39,901 bases of DNA from Clostridiaceae bacterium (GTDB lineage: Bacteria > Bacillota > Clostridia > Saccharofermentanales > Fastidiosipilaceae). The stretch covers positions 1-39,901 of the forward strand of contig JAAYOA010000043.1 in the NCBI GenBank assembly GCA_012520525.1, in the 5' to 3' direction. The notes beneath the pieces are model-generated. The model saw nothing but the letters and a program-made list of their open reading frames with translations. It was not told the DNA's origin and did not search any database. Below are positions 7,526 to 16,954 of the stretch, in pieces (the first letter of the stretch is position 1; every line of letters starts with the position of its first letter). Made by a program: the position numbers and the translations under genes.

Positions 7526-8416
7526 TTATTCGTCTTTGATGTTACGACCAGTAGCGTATTTTGCTTCTCTCTCACGGATATCGGGTAAACCAACCATGCG
7601 ATTAAATTCAGGGAACGGGATCATGTCGTCCACCATATTGGCCGTTGTGCCTTCTGCTTTGAGGCGTTTCATGAGATTTGCCATAGCAGCAGCAGTCACG
7701 TAGGTAGAAGCTGTAGGATAAATTACAACGTTGTAACCCAGCTCTTCGAGGCGCTCATTCGGAAGAAGTGGGGTACGACCGCCTTCAACCATGTTGGCAA
7801 TCGTCAGTGCATCAATTTCATCGTTAATGCGCTTCATCTCTTCTTCGCTCTCGGGAGACTCAATGAAGACAATGTCTGCACCGGCTTCAGCAAAGGCCTT
7901 GCCGCGTTTGATTGCTTCATCAATGCCAAGCACTGTACGAGCATCCGTACGAGCCATAATCATGAAGTCCGGATCACGGCGAGCATCAACTGCCGCTTTA
8001 ATTTTTCCGATCATCTCGTCTAGGGGAATAACTTCGCGACCAACCATGTGACCACATTTTTTCGGCATGACTTGATCTTCAAGTTGAATCACGGCAACGC
8101 CGGCTTTTTCATATCCGCGAACTGTGCGGCCTACATTGATCGCATTACCAAAGCCGGTGTCCGCATCTGCAATGACGGGGACATCGCCACAGGCTTCGAC
8201 AAAGCACTCGGCCCGCATAACCATTTCAGAGTAGGTCATCAGACCAACGTCTGGCATACCAAGGTGACTAGCTGATTGACCATAACCGGTCATGTAAACG
8301 GCATCAAAACCTTCTTGACAAATAATTCTGGCTGTCAGTGCGTCGTGAGCTCCTGGCGCAATCAACATACGGCCTTCGGCAAACATCTCTCTGATACGGG
8401 TCGTGTTACGTTTCAT
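7526..8416 (-). CDS. dml: 2,3-Dimethylmalate lyase
   Basis: A 296-residue member of the isocitrate lyase/PEP mutase superfamily. It carries ADADTGFGN with Mg-binding aspartates D84/D86 and the catalytic loop KKCGHMVGRE with C121 and H123. In the nicotinate pathway it cleaves (2R,3S)-2,3-dimethylmalate to propionate and pyruvate, the final step. Methylisocitrate lyase (PrpB) has the same fold and motifs, so the assignment rests on the surrounding pathway genes. The gene follows the GlmL-like gene by 7 bases and its ribosome site AAAGGAG lies inside the end of that gene. A hairpin follows it. Confidence 0.88.
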   Translation of the reverse strand: MKRNTTRIREMFAEGRMLIAPGAHDALTARIICQEGFDAVYMTGYGQSASHLGMPDVGLMTYSEMVMRAECFVEACGDVPVIADADTGFGNAINVGRTVRGYEKAGVAVIQLEDQVMPKKCGHMVGREVIPLDEMIGKIKAAVDARRDPDFMIMARTDARTVLGIDEAIKRGKAFAEAGADIVFIESPESEEEMKRINDEIDALTIANMVEGGRTPLLPNERLEELGYNVVIYPTASTYVTAAAMANLMKRLKAEGTTANMVDDMIPFPEFNRMVGLPDIREREAKYATGRNIKDE

Positions 8417-8423
8417 AATTAAA

Positions 8424-10016
8424 TTACTCCTTTAATTTTCTTTTTTTGGCGGCTTCTCTCTGTTGTCGAAACCATTCTTTATGTTCTTCATCATCATGTA
8501 ATGCTTCTAAATCAAGCTTAGGTGGTTCATAAATAACCGGTTTGGGGCGTTCAATCACTTGTCCCGTAAATTGTTCGGATCGCATAAAGTTAAAAACTGC
8601 ATCCGGATAGTAGAGACCTAAAGTGCCTAAAGCAAAAACGAGATAATGTTTGTCAAATAGGAACTTGGGTTCTGTCGGGAATAATGATGGCCCAGGATCT
8701 GAAAAAGCCCGACCTAAAGTGATTTGATTAAACTCTTCTGCATGGTTGGCAAACATGCCACCGATGCCGAGGACTAATTTGACTTTGCGCAAATCTCTGC
8801 CAACTGGGAATCCCGGCAATACACCTGTATCTGGATTGTATTCCTGAACAATATATCCTGCGTGTCGTTTGAGAGAAACATGGATCGCTGCAATAGCAAG
8901 TGCCTGATCGAGTTTATCTTCCCAATTTGCCTCTGCAATTAGCTCAGTATTCTTCTTGCGTTCGCGGGCGTATTCTTCGATCATTTCAAGATTCTCAAAC
9001 TCAATTTCGTTATCGGGATCAAGAGTATTTACAATCTGTTCCAAAGACTCCGCGCCGACGGCATCGACGATACCTGTAGCACTGACACGCATACCAAGAT
9101 TACCTTCAACCGTTCGATAAGAGGCCTGTTTCTCATTGTTAATAATCAGACCAATTTCCTCGTCCCGTAGATCAGCAACCCCAGGTAAAACCGAGTGTAT
9201 GTCGGTGGTTGCACCACCTACATCGATCATTAAGACATCACCGAAACCTTCTTGATTCCGCGTGCCATTGGCCCAGAGTTCACCTGCTAACAACACCGCA
9301 CCTGGCGTCGGACGAATCTCTTTATCTTCCACAAGATTGACAAGATTCTCCAACCCTTTAGCGTTCGTCAGTTGTTTGATAAATTCATGGTGAATAGCTT
9401 CCCGGGCAGACGTTACATTTAGTCGGTGTATGGTAGGCATGATATTTGGACACACGACAAAATTAACGTCGTGGGTGTTCAGAATTTCAATAACCTGTGG
9501 CTGTGCCTCTTTATTGCAGGCAATGACCACCATACAACTCAATTCTGCCTCAACGATTAATCGCGCATTCTCTACGGCAGATTCAATTTCACCACCATCA
9601 GTACCACCCGCCAACAAAATAATGTCTGGCTTGATCTCTCGCAAGATTTCTAAGCGATAGGTGGGCGAATCCTCGTGAGAAATGACCTCGAGCACTCTGG
9701 CTCCCGCACTCATTGCAACTTCTTTGGCTGCTTTTGCAGTAACTCTAGGCATAAAGCCCATGGCCACCATGCGCAAGCCTCCAGCGGCACTGCACGTTGA
9801 GTAATATTTGACATCATCGGAAATCTCAATCTCTTGTGTTTTAAGTTTTGCCGTCGCTTTGTCGACACCTTCCATGATGTCATTCAATGTGGTCGGTGAC
9901 TGAGCTCTGCCTAGGAAATCCAAGTGATCTTGGTCCAATGCAAAGGCAACCGCTTTTGTATAGGTCGAACCGACGTCATATACGATAATATTTGCTTGCC
10001 TTTTTATTGTTTGCAT
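8424..10016 (-). CDS. GlmL/MutL-like ATPase, putative reactivase of the B12 mutase
   Basis: A 530-residue protein of the MutL/GlmL family of actin-fold ATPases, best known as the gene encoded between the two subunits of glutamate mutase. The phosphate-1 motif VYDVGSTYTKA is at residues 12-22 and a second phosphate motif, MIDVGGATTDIHS, lies near residue 265. The C-terminal ~60 residues are highly charged. It lies between the methylitaconate isomerase and dimethylmalate lyase genes, downstream of the B12-dependent mutase. A role in exchanging damaged cobalamin or keeping methyleneglutarate mutase active is the natural inference by analogy with diol dehydratase reactivases. The ribosome site is weak (AAATAAACGG), so translation may be coupled to mii, which ends 12 bases earlier. 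Confidence 0.8.
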   Translation of the reverse strand: MQTIKRQANIIVYDVGSTYTKAVAFALDQDHLDFLGRAQSPTTLNDIMEGVDKATAKLKTQEIEISDDVKYYSTCSAAGGLRMVAMGFMPRVTAKAAKEVAMSAGARVLEVISHEDSPTYRLEILREIKPDIILLAGGTDGGEIESAVENARLIVEAELSCMVVIACNKEAQPQVIEILNTHDVNFVVCPNIMPTIHRLNVTSAREAIHHEFIKQLTNAKGLENLVNLVEDKEIRPTPGAVLLAGELWANGTRNQEGFGDVLMIDVGGATTDIHSVLPGVADLRDEEIGLIINNEKQASYRTVEGNLGMRVSATGIVDAVGAESLEQIVNTLDPDNEIEFENLEMIEEYARERKKNTELIAEANWEDKLDQALAIAAIHVSLKRHAGYIVQEYNPDTGVLPGFPVGRDLRKVKLVLGIGGMFANHAEEFNQITLGRAFSDPGPSLFPTEPKFLFDKHYLVFALGTLGLYYPDAVFNFMRSEQFTGQVIERPKPVIYEPPKLDLEALHDDEEHKEWFRQQREAAKKRKLKE

Positions 10017-10028
10017 ATTTATAACCGT

Positions 10029-11183
10029 TTATTTCATCAATTTATCTAATTTTGCTTTATCGACATAGACATAGCCTTCCATGACGCGACGAGCAGTCCG
10101 TTGGAATGATGTCTTTTCTACTTTTCCGTCTTTTACAATTGCCTGAACGGGCAGTACACCAGCAGGGTGACCGATGCGGATCGCTTCGTCATCACTGCGT
10201 TCACGCATCACTTCGTTGACAATGGTGCCCTCGATACGCGCTGCTGCACCGGTACAAGCCGTAGCTGTTCCAGCATAAGTTTTATGCAGTACTTGCATGA
10301 ACATCAAACGCGCAACGAAGTCAACATCGTCAGCTTTGATGGTCTCACCGGTTGAGAAACTGACATAATCCTTGGGTTCACGAACCATGCAGATCATCGG
10401 GAAAGCTGGTGAACTGGCTGTAGCATCAGCTTCGTCCTTTGCCATGCCAATCATGACTGTAGCTTTAGCACGCAATTCTTCCAAGTTTTTCAGCAGTTCA
10501 GCATTGCCATCGATCTCAGCAGGTGTTTCGGTGCCATCAATACCCATATCAGATGCGAGAACAAAGACACAGGGATTAGCCACATCGACGATGGAAACAG
10601 TCTTATCGCCAAAAGATGTTTTAATTGTGTCTTTGACATTGCCTGTGGGGAGGGTCTTGCCTGTAGCAGCACCGGCTGTACCTGCAAAGTCCATCCAAAT
10701 TGGAGCCGATGTTCCGGGAACACCAGCGATGCTGCAGTCGCCTGCTACAGCAGCGTGACCATCTCTAACTTCAACTTCGGCTTTCAATATTTTGCCGGTG
10801 TTAGTGTTGTGAATACGGACTGTTGTCACGGGACCTTCAGCATTGACTAAGGATTCGTCGATAGCAAAGGGTCCAACTCCGGACGAAATATTGCCACAGT
10901 TGCCGTTGTAGTCGACCAGTGGAGAATTGATACTAACTTGACCAAATGTATAATCTACATCAGCGTCGGGATGGGTTGACGGACCGATGATCGCTAGTTT
11001 GCTGGTCAACGGATCAGCGCCTGCCAAACCGTCGATTTGACGGACATCGGGACTACCGAAAATTGACAGAATAATTGCATCGCGTTCTTTTTGATCTTTT
11101 GGCAGATCGTTTTCTTTAATGAAAATACCTTTACTTGTGCCACCACGCATGATGACGACTGGAACTCTTAATTGTTCGCTCAT
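10029..11183 (-). CDS. mii: 3-Methylitaconate delta-isomerase
   Basis: A 384-residue PrpF/DAP-epimerase-fold isomerase. It converts (R)-3-methylitaconate to 2,3-dimethylmaleate by moving a double bond without a cofactor. K62 (TSKLAI) and C96 (NGNCGNIS) fall at the positions I recall for the proposed catalytic residues of the E. barkeri enzyme. The N-terminal PVVIMRGGTSKGIF is the family hallmark. It lies between the mutase that makes its substrate and the GlmL-like gene, with a GGGTGAGG ribosome site. A 103-base spacer with a GC-rich hairpin separates it from the mutase gene. Confidence 0.9.
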   Translation of the reverse strand: MSEQLRVPVVIMRGGTSKGIFIKENDLPKDQKERDAIILSIFGSPDVRQIDGLAGADPLTSKLAIIGPSTHPDADVDYTFGQVSINSPLVDYNGNCGNISSGVGPFAIDESLVNAEGPVTTVRIHNTNTGKILKAEVEVRDGHAAVAGDCSIAGVPGTSAPIWMDFAGTAGAATGKTLPTGNVKDTIKTSFGDKTVSIVDVANPCVFVLASDMGIDGTETPAEIDGNAELLKNLEELRAKATVMIGMAKDEADATASSPAFPMICMVREPKDYVSFSTGETIKADDVDFVARLMFMQVLHKTYAGTATACTGAAARIEGTIVNEVMRERSDDEAIRIGHPAGVLPVQAIVKDGKVEKTSFQRTARRVMEGYVYVDKAKLDKLMK

Positions 11184-11241
11184 GACCTCACCCTTTCTAT
11201 TTGGTTATTCCTCTGGTTTATTTATTTTTATAAAGTCGTAA

Positions 11242-11265
11242 TTGCGGAGGCGCAAACCTCCGCAA
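11242..11265 (-). other. GC-rich hairpin between mgm and mii
   Basis: TTGCGGAGG (11242-11250) and CCTCCGCAA (11257-11265) form a perfect 9-base stem with a 6-base loop. On the minus strand it is followed by TTACGACTTTATAAAAA, which is not a continuous U-tract. It may protect the 3' end of an mgm message or reduce read-through into mii. Confidence 0.65.
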
Positions 11266-11286
11266 CACGTATTTATTAAACTTAAA

Positions 11287-13143
11287 TTATTTTTCAAGAC
11301 CGCGTCTCTTGATCTCTTCACTGACCCAAGCTACGCACTCTTCCGGCTTGCTCTCCGGACCAAAGAAGTTGTCAACACTGATGAAGTCGGTACCCTCTTC
11401 TCTGATCTTCTTCTCATACATTGCGTGTTCTTCTTCTTTTTCAGCAATCCGACCGCCGGCAAAACAGACAACTTTATCGCGCAGTCCAAGTGCTTCTAGT
11501 TTCTCGGACACACGGGGGAACAGCGTAATACCAAGACCTAATAAGTTACTGACGCCTACAGCTGTCGCACCTACTTCAGCAGCAACTTCAGCAACAGTCT
11601 CTGGTAAGTTCATACCGCGCAGATAGACGACGTCATAGCCTGCTTTGACAAATGCTTCACGAACGGTGTTAATACCAACAACGTGGGCATCGGCACCGAC
11701 TGTAGCCAAGACTATCTTTTCTTTACGCGTCGGTTTTACATCCGCAATAACTTCGACCTCTTCTGCGGTCAACGTCATCCTCGTCTCATCAACGCCCAAG
11801 GGAGTATAGCCCGGAACATAGCGTTTGATACCGTCCTTGTCGCGATTGACACGAACGTGACGCTTCAAGTCCCAGCCACCAGCTCTCGGACAGTCAAGAA
11901 TACCGCTCTTACCACCATTGACGATCAAGTCGATCAACTCATCATCAGTCCACTGACGCCAGAATTCCGGTGTGATATCTTGTGTAGACAAGCTGTTGGG
12001 TTCGAGGTGTAGACATGCTTCTAATACCGCCAAAGCCTCGTCTATGATCTGTTCTTTGCGTTCTTGGATGCGCGAGTCTTCAATATCAACGGTATATACA
12101 CTATCAAAGACATTCTGAGTACCCCAGATGGCTCTACCCATGGAGTCACCGGTTGGAATACCAACGGACTCTGCAGCCTTTGGACGATAGAAGTTGGCAC
12201 CACCCAATTTTGCATTTACAGCCATACGGGCAAAGTGAGCTGCTTCTGCGATCAAATCACCTGGTGGGTTTTGGAAAGTTTCCGGAACAACGATCAGACC
12301 GTTACTCCAGCAGACTTCTCTGAACACACGCATAACCGCCAAATCTTGGAACATATTGATGCCAGAAATATTCATCTGGATCGCACTGAGTTCCTTGGGC
12401 AGACCAGCGTGAATAGCCAGACCTTCAGCAAGTAGACACATCGCCAAAGCCATTCCATCGGTACCGCCGATGTTGTTCAGATGTTTATGTGAGTCTAATT
12501 GAACGTAAATGTTGTTCTCAGCACAGACTTGCAGCGCTTTGTACCCATTGACAACTTTAGTCTTATAATCATGGATGCCACGACCACCAAAGTGAACGTG
12601 GATGACAGGACCGATGTCAGTGCCGTCAAACCCTGCAATCAAAGCATTGATGATTGAAATATGAGGTGTATCACCCGTCGCATTGATACGAACTGGGTGA
12701 CGGCTACCGCCGCCCATTTGGATGAATTCGCGCTCACCCTTAGGGGTAATACCACCCTTGCCGCGGGACTGCTCAATCAATTCACGACCTTTCAAAGGAT
12801 CAATATGACGGGTCGCTTCCGAGTGAACAAAGTGGAAGACTGTCGTGTCGAATTTTTCTGGATAAGCATACATCTCCAGAGATTCTTTTAAAGTTTCTTC
12901 GGCAGTATTTCTACCCAAAATAGGATTTTGTGCAGGAATACCTGATTCCCTAGCCTTGCGACCCAACTCATAAATACGATAGCCGCTACGCACAACCCCT
13001 GCCACTTCACGGGGATATGGAGCCGGCAGACCTACGACCTCACCATTTTCATCCAAATCCGGCATTTCTACATCAAACGCATCCGCATAGGCACGAATTA
13101 CATCAATGTCTTCTTTAATTATTCTTTTAGTTTTCTCCTGCAT
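11287..13143 (-). CDS. mgm: 2-Methyleneglutarate mutase, adenosylcobalamin-dependent
   Basis: A 618-residue carbon-skeleton mutase that rearranges 2-methyleneglutarate to (R)-3-methylitaconate by a radical mechanism. The large N-terminal part is the substrate-binding barrel. The C-terminal domain from about residue 475 is the B12-binding Rossmann fold, with DxHxxG as D485, H487 and G490 (the base-off/His-on signature), SNLLG at 532-536 and GG at 563-564. The length matches the single-chain E. barkeri enzyme, unlike two-subunit glutamate mutase. It starts behind AGAGGAG, 12 bases after dmdB, and is followed by a hairpin. It is the B12 consumer that gives cbiK and the GlmL-like gene a purpose here. 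Confidence 0.93.
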   Translation of the reverse strand: MQEKTKRIIKEDIDVIRAYADAFDVEMPDLDENGEVVGLPAPYPREVAGVVRSGYRIYELGRKARESGIPAQNPILGRNTAEETLKESLEMYAYPEKFDTTVFHFVHSEATRHIDPLKGRELIEQSRGKGGITPKGEREFIQMGGGSRHPVRINATGDTPHISIINALIAGFDGTDIGPVIHVHFGGRGIHDYKTKVVNGYKALQVCAENNIYVQLDSHKHLNNIGGTDGMALAMCLLAEGLAIHAGLPKELSAIQMNISGINMFQDLAVMRVFREVCWSNGLIVVPETFQNPPGDLIAEAAHFARMAVNAKLGGANFYRPKAAESVGIPTGDSMGRAIWGTQNVFDSVYTVDIEDSRIQERKEQIIDEALAVLEACLHLEPNSLSTQDITPEFWRQWTDDELIDLIVNGGKSGILDCPRAGGWDLKRHVRVNRDKDGIKRYVPGYTPLGVDETRMTLTAEEVEVIADVKPTRKEKIVLATVGADAHVVGINTVREAFVKAGYDVVYLRGMNLPETVAEVAAEVGATAVGVSNLLGLGITLFPRVSEKLEALGLRDKVVCFAGGRIAEKEEEHAMYEKKIREEGTDFISVDNFFGPESKPEECVAWVSEEIKRRGLEK

Positions 13144-13155
13144 GATATTCTCCTC

Positions 13156-13656
13156 TTATGCCTCTTTATCTATGCCTAAATCAGCTCTAACTCGGGGAAT
13201 CAAACCACCATAAGACAATGTACGTTGTACAGTCTCAGAAAGTGGTGCAAATTCAAACGTTTCACCGTTAACGACCACTTCACCGGTGCTTAAATCAACC
13301 GAGATTTCATCACCATCTTTAACTTTATCAACAACGTCCGCCACAAATACCGGCAAACCAATGTTGATACTATTTCTTCTAAAAATCCGAGCAAAACCTT
13401 GGGCAATTATTAATTTTACCCCAGCTTGTTTCAACGCGTGTGGTGCTTGTTCACGCGAAGACCCACACCCAAAGTTTCTGCCTGCAACCATAATGTCGCA
13501 TGTTTTAATTTTATCCTTAAAATCCAGCCCCGGTGCTCCCGCCATTGCGAAGTTGGAAAGCGTCTCGAAAGGCTCTGCCATTGCATAACCTGGCAAAATT
13601 TGGTCTGTGTCGACGTTATCACCGAGCACGATAACTTTTCCTGAAATCTTAGTCAC
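13156..13656 (-). CDS. dmdB: 2,3-Dimethylmalate dehydratase, small subunit
   Basis: A 166-residue LeuD/aconitase-swivel-domain protein. The motif GRNFGCGSSREQAP (residues 59-72) holds the Ser/Arg residues that bind the substrate in aconitase-type hydratases. With DmdA it hydrates dimethylmaleate to (2R,3S)-2,3-dimethylmalate. It starts with GTG behind AGGAG and lies 15 bases after dmdA. Isopropylmalate isomerase small subunit is the closest alternative; the operon context and absence of other leucine genes argue for DmdB. Confidence 0.88.
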   Translation of the reverse strand: MTKISGKVIVLGDNVDTDQILPGYAMAEPFETLSNFAMAGAPGLDFKDKIKTCDIMVAGRNFGCGSSREQAPHALKQAGVKLIIAQGFARIFRRNSINIGLPVFVADVVDKVKDGDEISVDLSTGEVVVNGETFEFAPLSETVQRTLSYGGLIPRVRADLGIDKEA

Positions 13657-13671
13657 GTCTTTCTCCTCTCC

Positions 13672-14865
13672 TTAAGCGTTCTCTGCACCTGGTTCAACAA
13701 TTTCTCCTTTGACTGCAGATAGAACTGCGGTCAACGGTGAAGCTAAATAGATCTGTGCTTCGGTACTACCCATACGCCCCGGGAAATTCCGGTTTGTCGA
13801 TGAAACGACGACATCGCGCGGTGTAACCAGTCCTTCATGAGCACCAAAGCAAGGACCACAGCCTGGATTCAGCAAAGTTGCTCCAGCGTTGCGAATGACT
13901 TCCGACCAACCTAAGCGGTCCATTTCATTCTGGATTTCCCTCGAAGCAGGGAAAACTAGCATATTCACATGGGACGCAACCTTATGATCCTTTAATACGT
14001 TATAAACTTGTTCCATATCGTTGAGGCGACCATTCGTACAGCTGCCCACGGCCACCTGAGTGATTGGTGTACCGGCGACTTCTGATACAGGTTTGACATT
14101 GACCGGTGAGAACGGACAGGCAATCTGTGGCTTCAGATCAGATAAATCAACTTCCAACGTACGCATGACATCGGTTTCAGGTTCTTCGTCACCGAACAGG
14201 GTAATCATGCTGCCCAATTCGGTACCCATATTGCAGACAGTCATCCGCTCAGCAATAGAGAACTCATTGATGCCGGGGCCTGAAATGATCAAGCCACGAT
14301 CCGTCAAATAGTCAGCGCCAAATTCGGCGGCTAAGAAAAGAATCAAATCCTTTCCGGATACATAGGGAGAAAGTTTACCTGTTAGAACAACATTGACAAC
14401 TTCGGGGACTTCGACATCGAGTTTGCCAGTAGCCATCGCTGCTGCCTGCTCAGTTGAGCCTACACCGATGCCGATGGCCCCGTAGCCGCCACATGTGCAT
14501 GTGTGGGAATCAGCGATTACAACTATATCCCCAGGTTGCACATCAAATTTTTCATGTAGGACCTGGTGGATCACACCCTCGCCTTTTTCAAATAAATGCG
14601 TGCCATAGCGCTCGGCAAAATCTTTCATTTTCCAAACACCCTGACGAGCTTTCTCTGTTGAAGCGGGATAAATATGGTCAACCACCATAAATACCCGATC
14701 CGGGTCGAAGACGCGATCAACGCCAATGGCCTCAAATTGATCGATAGCAATCGGTGACGTAACGTCGTGGGCGCCAACATAAGCAACTTGGCAAGACAAA
14801 TCATCACCCGGCTTTGTTGTCTTTACCCCTGCGGCTTGCGCCAGCCATTTTTCTATACGATTCAT
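13672..14865 (-). CDS. dmdA: 2,3-Dimethylmalate dehydratase, large [4Fe-4S] subunit
   Basis: A 397-residue LeuC/aconitase-type protein. The three cluster cysteines are C276 (VGSCTNGR) and C336/C339 (NPGCGPC), and the nucleating ADSHTCTCGGYGA segment lies at 119-130. It forms the heterodimer with DmdB that hydrates 2,3-dimethylmaleate. Two adjacent ATGs (14868 and 14865) follow GGAGGT; the second has the better spacing. It lies 36 bases after the PTS-IIC-like gene and 15 before dmdB. The leucine-pathway enzyme has nearly the same motifs, so the substrate call depends on context. Confidence 0.88.
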   Translation of the reverse strand: MNRIEKWLAQAAGVKTTKPGDDLSCQVAYVGAHDVTSPIAIDQFEAIGVDRVFDPDRVFMVVDHIYPASTEKARQGVWKMKDFAERYGTHLFEKGEGVIHQVLHEKFDVQPGDIVVIADSHTCTCGGYGAIGIGVGSTEQAAAMATGKLDVEVPEVVNVVLTGKLSPYVSGKDLILFLAAEFGADYLTDRGLIISGPGINEFSIAERMTVCNMGTELGSMITLFGDEEPETDVMRTLEVDLSDLKPQIACPFSPVNVKPVSEVAGTPITQVAVGSCTNGRLNDMEQVYNVLKDHKVASHVNMLVFPASREIQNEMDRLGWSEVIRNAGATLLNPGCGPCFGAHEGLVTPRDVVVSSTNRNFPGRMGSTEAQIYLASPLTAVLSAVKGEIVEPGAENA

Positions 14866-14901
14866 CATTTACCTCCAGGTCCTATAAAATCGTTCTATGT
14901 C

Positions 14902-16032
14902 TTAAAGTGGAAGTTTAACATCTTCTGAAGTAAACCATCCCATTTTGCGGAATAATTGGCCGAACAGCCATGTCAACACGGCAGGCAATACAATACAAAT
15001 TAAGAGCAAGCCGATCCAATCCATGGCTGTCGCTGCCGTGGCAGTCGCACCCATTTCGATGGCGCGCTCACTGGGGGTTGCCCAACCTGCGATAACACCA
15101 ATCGGACCAACCATACCTGATGTACCCATACCAGAAGAGATCGGCGGGCCGTTCATCTCTAGCTTAAATACTAATGTTGCAATTGGACCAGTGATAGCCG
15201 CCGTCAACGTCGGCGGAATCCAAATCCGCGGATTCTTCATGATATTTGGCACTTGTAACATCGATGTACCGAGACCCTGAGCGATCAAGCCGCCAGGTCC
15301 ATTCTCTTTATAGGTCATAACTGCGAAACCAACCATTTGAGCACAACATCCGGCAGTTGCCGCGCCACCTGCCAGACCAACAAGGCCTAGGGCCGCGCAA
15401 ATCGCCGCCGAGCTGATCGGCAATGTCAGTGTAATACCGACGATGACAGATACTAAAATACCCATCAAGAATGGTTGCATGTTGGTTGCCCAGACAATGG
15501 CATTACCAATGGCTGCTGCCACTGCACCAATGCCAGGAGCCCACCACAGTGAGAGACCTACACCAACGAAAATTGTTACTAAAGGTGTTACCAAGATATC
15601 AATCTTCGTTTCCTTAGAAACTAGTTTGCCAAATTCAGCTGCAAAGATTGCAACGATCAGGACAGCTAATGGACCGCCTGCACCGCCGAGTGAGTTCGCG
15701 GCTATACCAACACCAGCCAGTGAAAAGAGTACCAACGGTGCGGCATGAAGTGCATGTCCGATCGCGACAGCCATCGCCGGACCAGTTGCCTGCATAGCGA
15801 ATGCACCCATTTCGATCAAAATCTCGAAAAATTTAGCTTCACCAAATGCATTTGTCAGCTGAACACCAACAGTATTTAATATTGTACCCATCAACAGTGA
15901 TGCGAAGAGACCTAAGGCCATCGAGCCCATAGCATCAATTGCATACCGTTGAAAAGAAATAACAACATCTTTCTTTTTTAAATAACGACCTACTTTACCA
16001 GGTTCTTTTTTTGTTTTAGAATCTTTACCCAT
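14902..16032 (-). CDS. Orphan PTS EIIC-like membrane protein, candidate nicotinate transporter
   Basis: A 376-residue integral membrane protein with about eight to ten hydrophobic segments rich in Gly and Ala, after a lysine-rich cytosolic N-terminus (residues 1-25). It resembles the PF13303 group annotated as PTS subunit IIC, which usually stands alone. No EIIA or EIIB gene or domain is present, so sugar phosphorylation is unlikely. It lies inside the nicotinate operon between hgd and dmdA behind an AGGTGA ribosome site, and it is the only transporter-like gene there. Uptake of nicotinate, or export of an acid product, is the contextual inference. The closest non-transport reading is a regulatory or structural membrane protein of the same family. 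Confidence 0.72.
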   Translation of the reverse strand: MGKDSKTKKEPGKVGRYLKKKDVVISFQRYAIDAMGSMALGLFASLLMGTILNTVGVQLTNAFGEAKFFEILIEMGAFAMQATGPAMAVAIGHALHAAPLVLFSLAGVGIAANSLGGAGGPLAVLIVAIFAAEFGKLVSKETKIDILVTPLVTIFVGVGLSLWWAPGIGAVAAAIGNAIVWATNMQPFLMGILVSVIVGITLTLPISSAAICAALGLVGLAGGAATAGCCAQMVGFAVMTYKENGPGGLIAQGLGTSMLQVPNIMKNPRIWIPPTLTAAITGPIATLVFKLEMNGPPISSGMGTSGMVGPIGVIAGWATPSERAIEMGATATAATAMDWIGLLLICIVLPAVLTWLFGQLFRKMGWFTSEDVKLPL

Positions 16033-16075
16033 TTATTTCACCTAATTTCCATATATTGAATATTAGGACATTAAA

Positions 16076-16954
16076 TTATTTCTCTTGCTGTACTTCCTGC
16101 CAATATTTTACGAGAGCAGATATGTCTAAACGATTCATGCCTGCTGCACGAGCCATTTCATAGACTTGATGTGCCATCGCTGTCATTGGCAGTGGTGTTT
16201 GACTGCTGGTACCAGCTTCGAGAGCTAATCCGATGTCCTTATACTGTAAGTCAATCGCGAAGCCTTTATTGTAATCTTCGGTCATGATAAAGTTTTCCAT
16301 CTTCGCTGTCAGGGCATAACTGTTACCAGAGCTGACGCCAATAATCTCTTGCATTGTCTCCAATGAAAGGTCGTGCTTGAGACCCAGATTAATGGCCTCT
16401 GCCAGAGCAGCCATATTAGCGCCGAGCAATAAATTGTTAACCATTTTAATTGCGTTACCTGCACCATGTGAACCGACGTGGAAGATTTTTTTGCCTAATA
16501 CATTGAGCACAGGCTCAATGATCTTGAAGGCTTCGTCTTCGGCACCAACCATAATGGTCAGTGTTCCTTTAGTTGCACCAGCAACACCACCACTGACTGG
16601 GGCATCGACATAGTGTACGTTTTTAGCTTTTGCTTTCTTGGCCAATGATTTGGATGTGGCTGGAGCGACAGAACTCAAGTCAACAATAACAGACCCTTCG
16701 CGCATATTATTAATAACGCCACCTTCACCACCCATAACTATGTTCAATATTGCTGCATTGGGTAGAGATGTGAAGATAATGTCTGCTTTTTGAGCAGCGT
16801 CTGCTTGACTATCAGCAGCCACAGCACCTTCTGCAACCACCTTGTCTACCGCTGCTTGCACAACGTCAGAAACAACAACCTCGTAACCATTCTTGACCAG
16901 ATTTGTCGCCATGGGACCTCCCATTGCGCCTAGTCCGATAAAACCTAAAACCAT
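16076..16954 (-). CDS. hgd: 2-(Hydroxymethyl)glutarate dehydrogenase
   Basis: A 292-residue beta-hydroxyacid dehydrogenase. The Rossmann motif GLGAMG is at residues 7-12, the substrate motif DAPVSGG at 117-123 and the catalytic lysine is K170 in GNAIKMVNN. It reduces (S)-2-formylglutarate with NADH to (S)-2-(hydroxymethyl)glutarate, reoxidising the cofactor after ring cleavage. D30 at the end of the second beta strand fits NAD rather than NADP. 3-Hydroxyisobutyrate and tartronate semialdehyde dehydrogenases share these motifs; the operon makes Hgd the best call. The ribosome site is GAGGAGATGA. A 175-base spacer precedes it. Confidence 0.88.
   Translation of the reverse strand: MVLGFIGLGAMGGPMATNLVKNGYEVVVSDVVQAAVDKVVAEGAVAADSQADAAQKADIIFTSLPNAAILNIVMGGEGGVINNMREGSVIVDLSSVAPATSKSLAKKAKAKNVHYVDAPVSGGVAGATKGTLTIMVGAEDEAFKIIEPVLNVLGKKIFHVGSHGAGNAIKMVNNLLLGANMAALAEAINLGLKHDLSLETMQEIIGVSSGNSYALTAKMENFIMTEDYNKGFAIDLQYKDIGLALEAGTSSQTPLPMTAMAHQVYEMARAAGMNRLDISALVKYWQEVQQEK

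Noticed and set aside
7526-8416. prpB (methylisocitrate lyase) of a methylcitrate cycle
   Set aside because: The fold and catalytic loop are shared, but no prpC or prpD-like gene is present and the neighbours make dimethylmalate.
13156-14865. leuC/leuD (isopropylmalate isomerase)
   Set aside because: The motifs are compatible, but no other leucine gene is near and the pair sits between nicotinate-fermentation genes, so DmdA/DmdB fits better.
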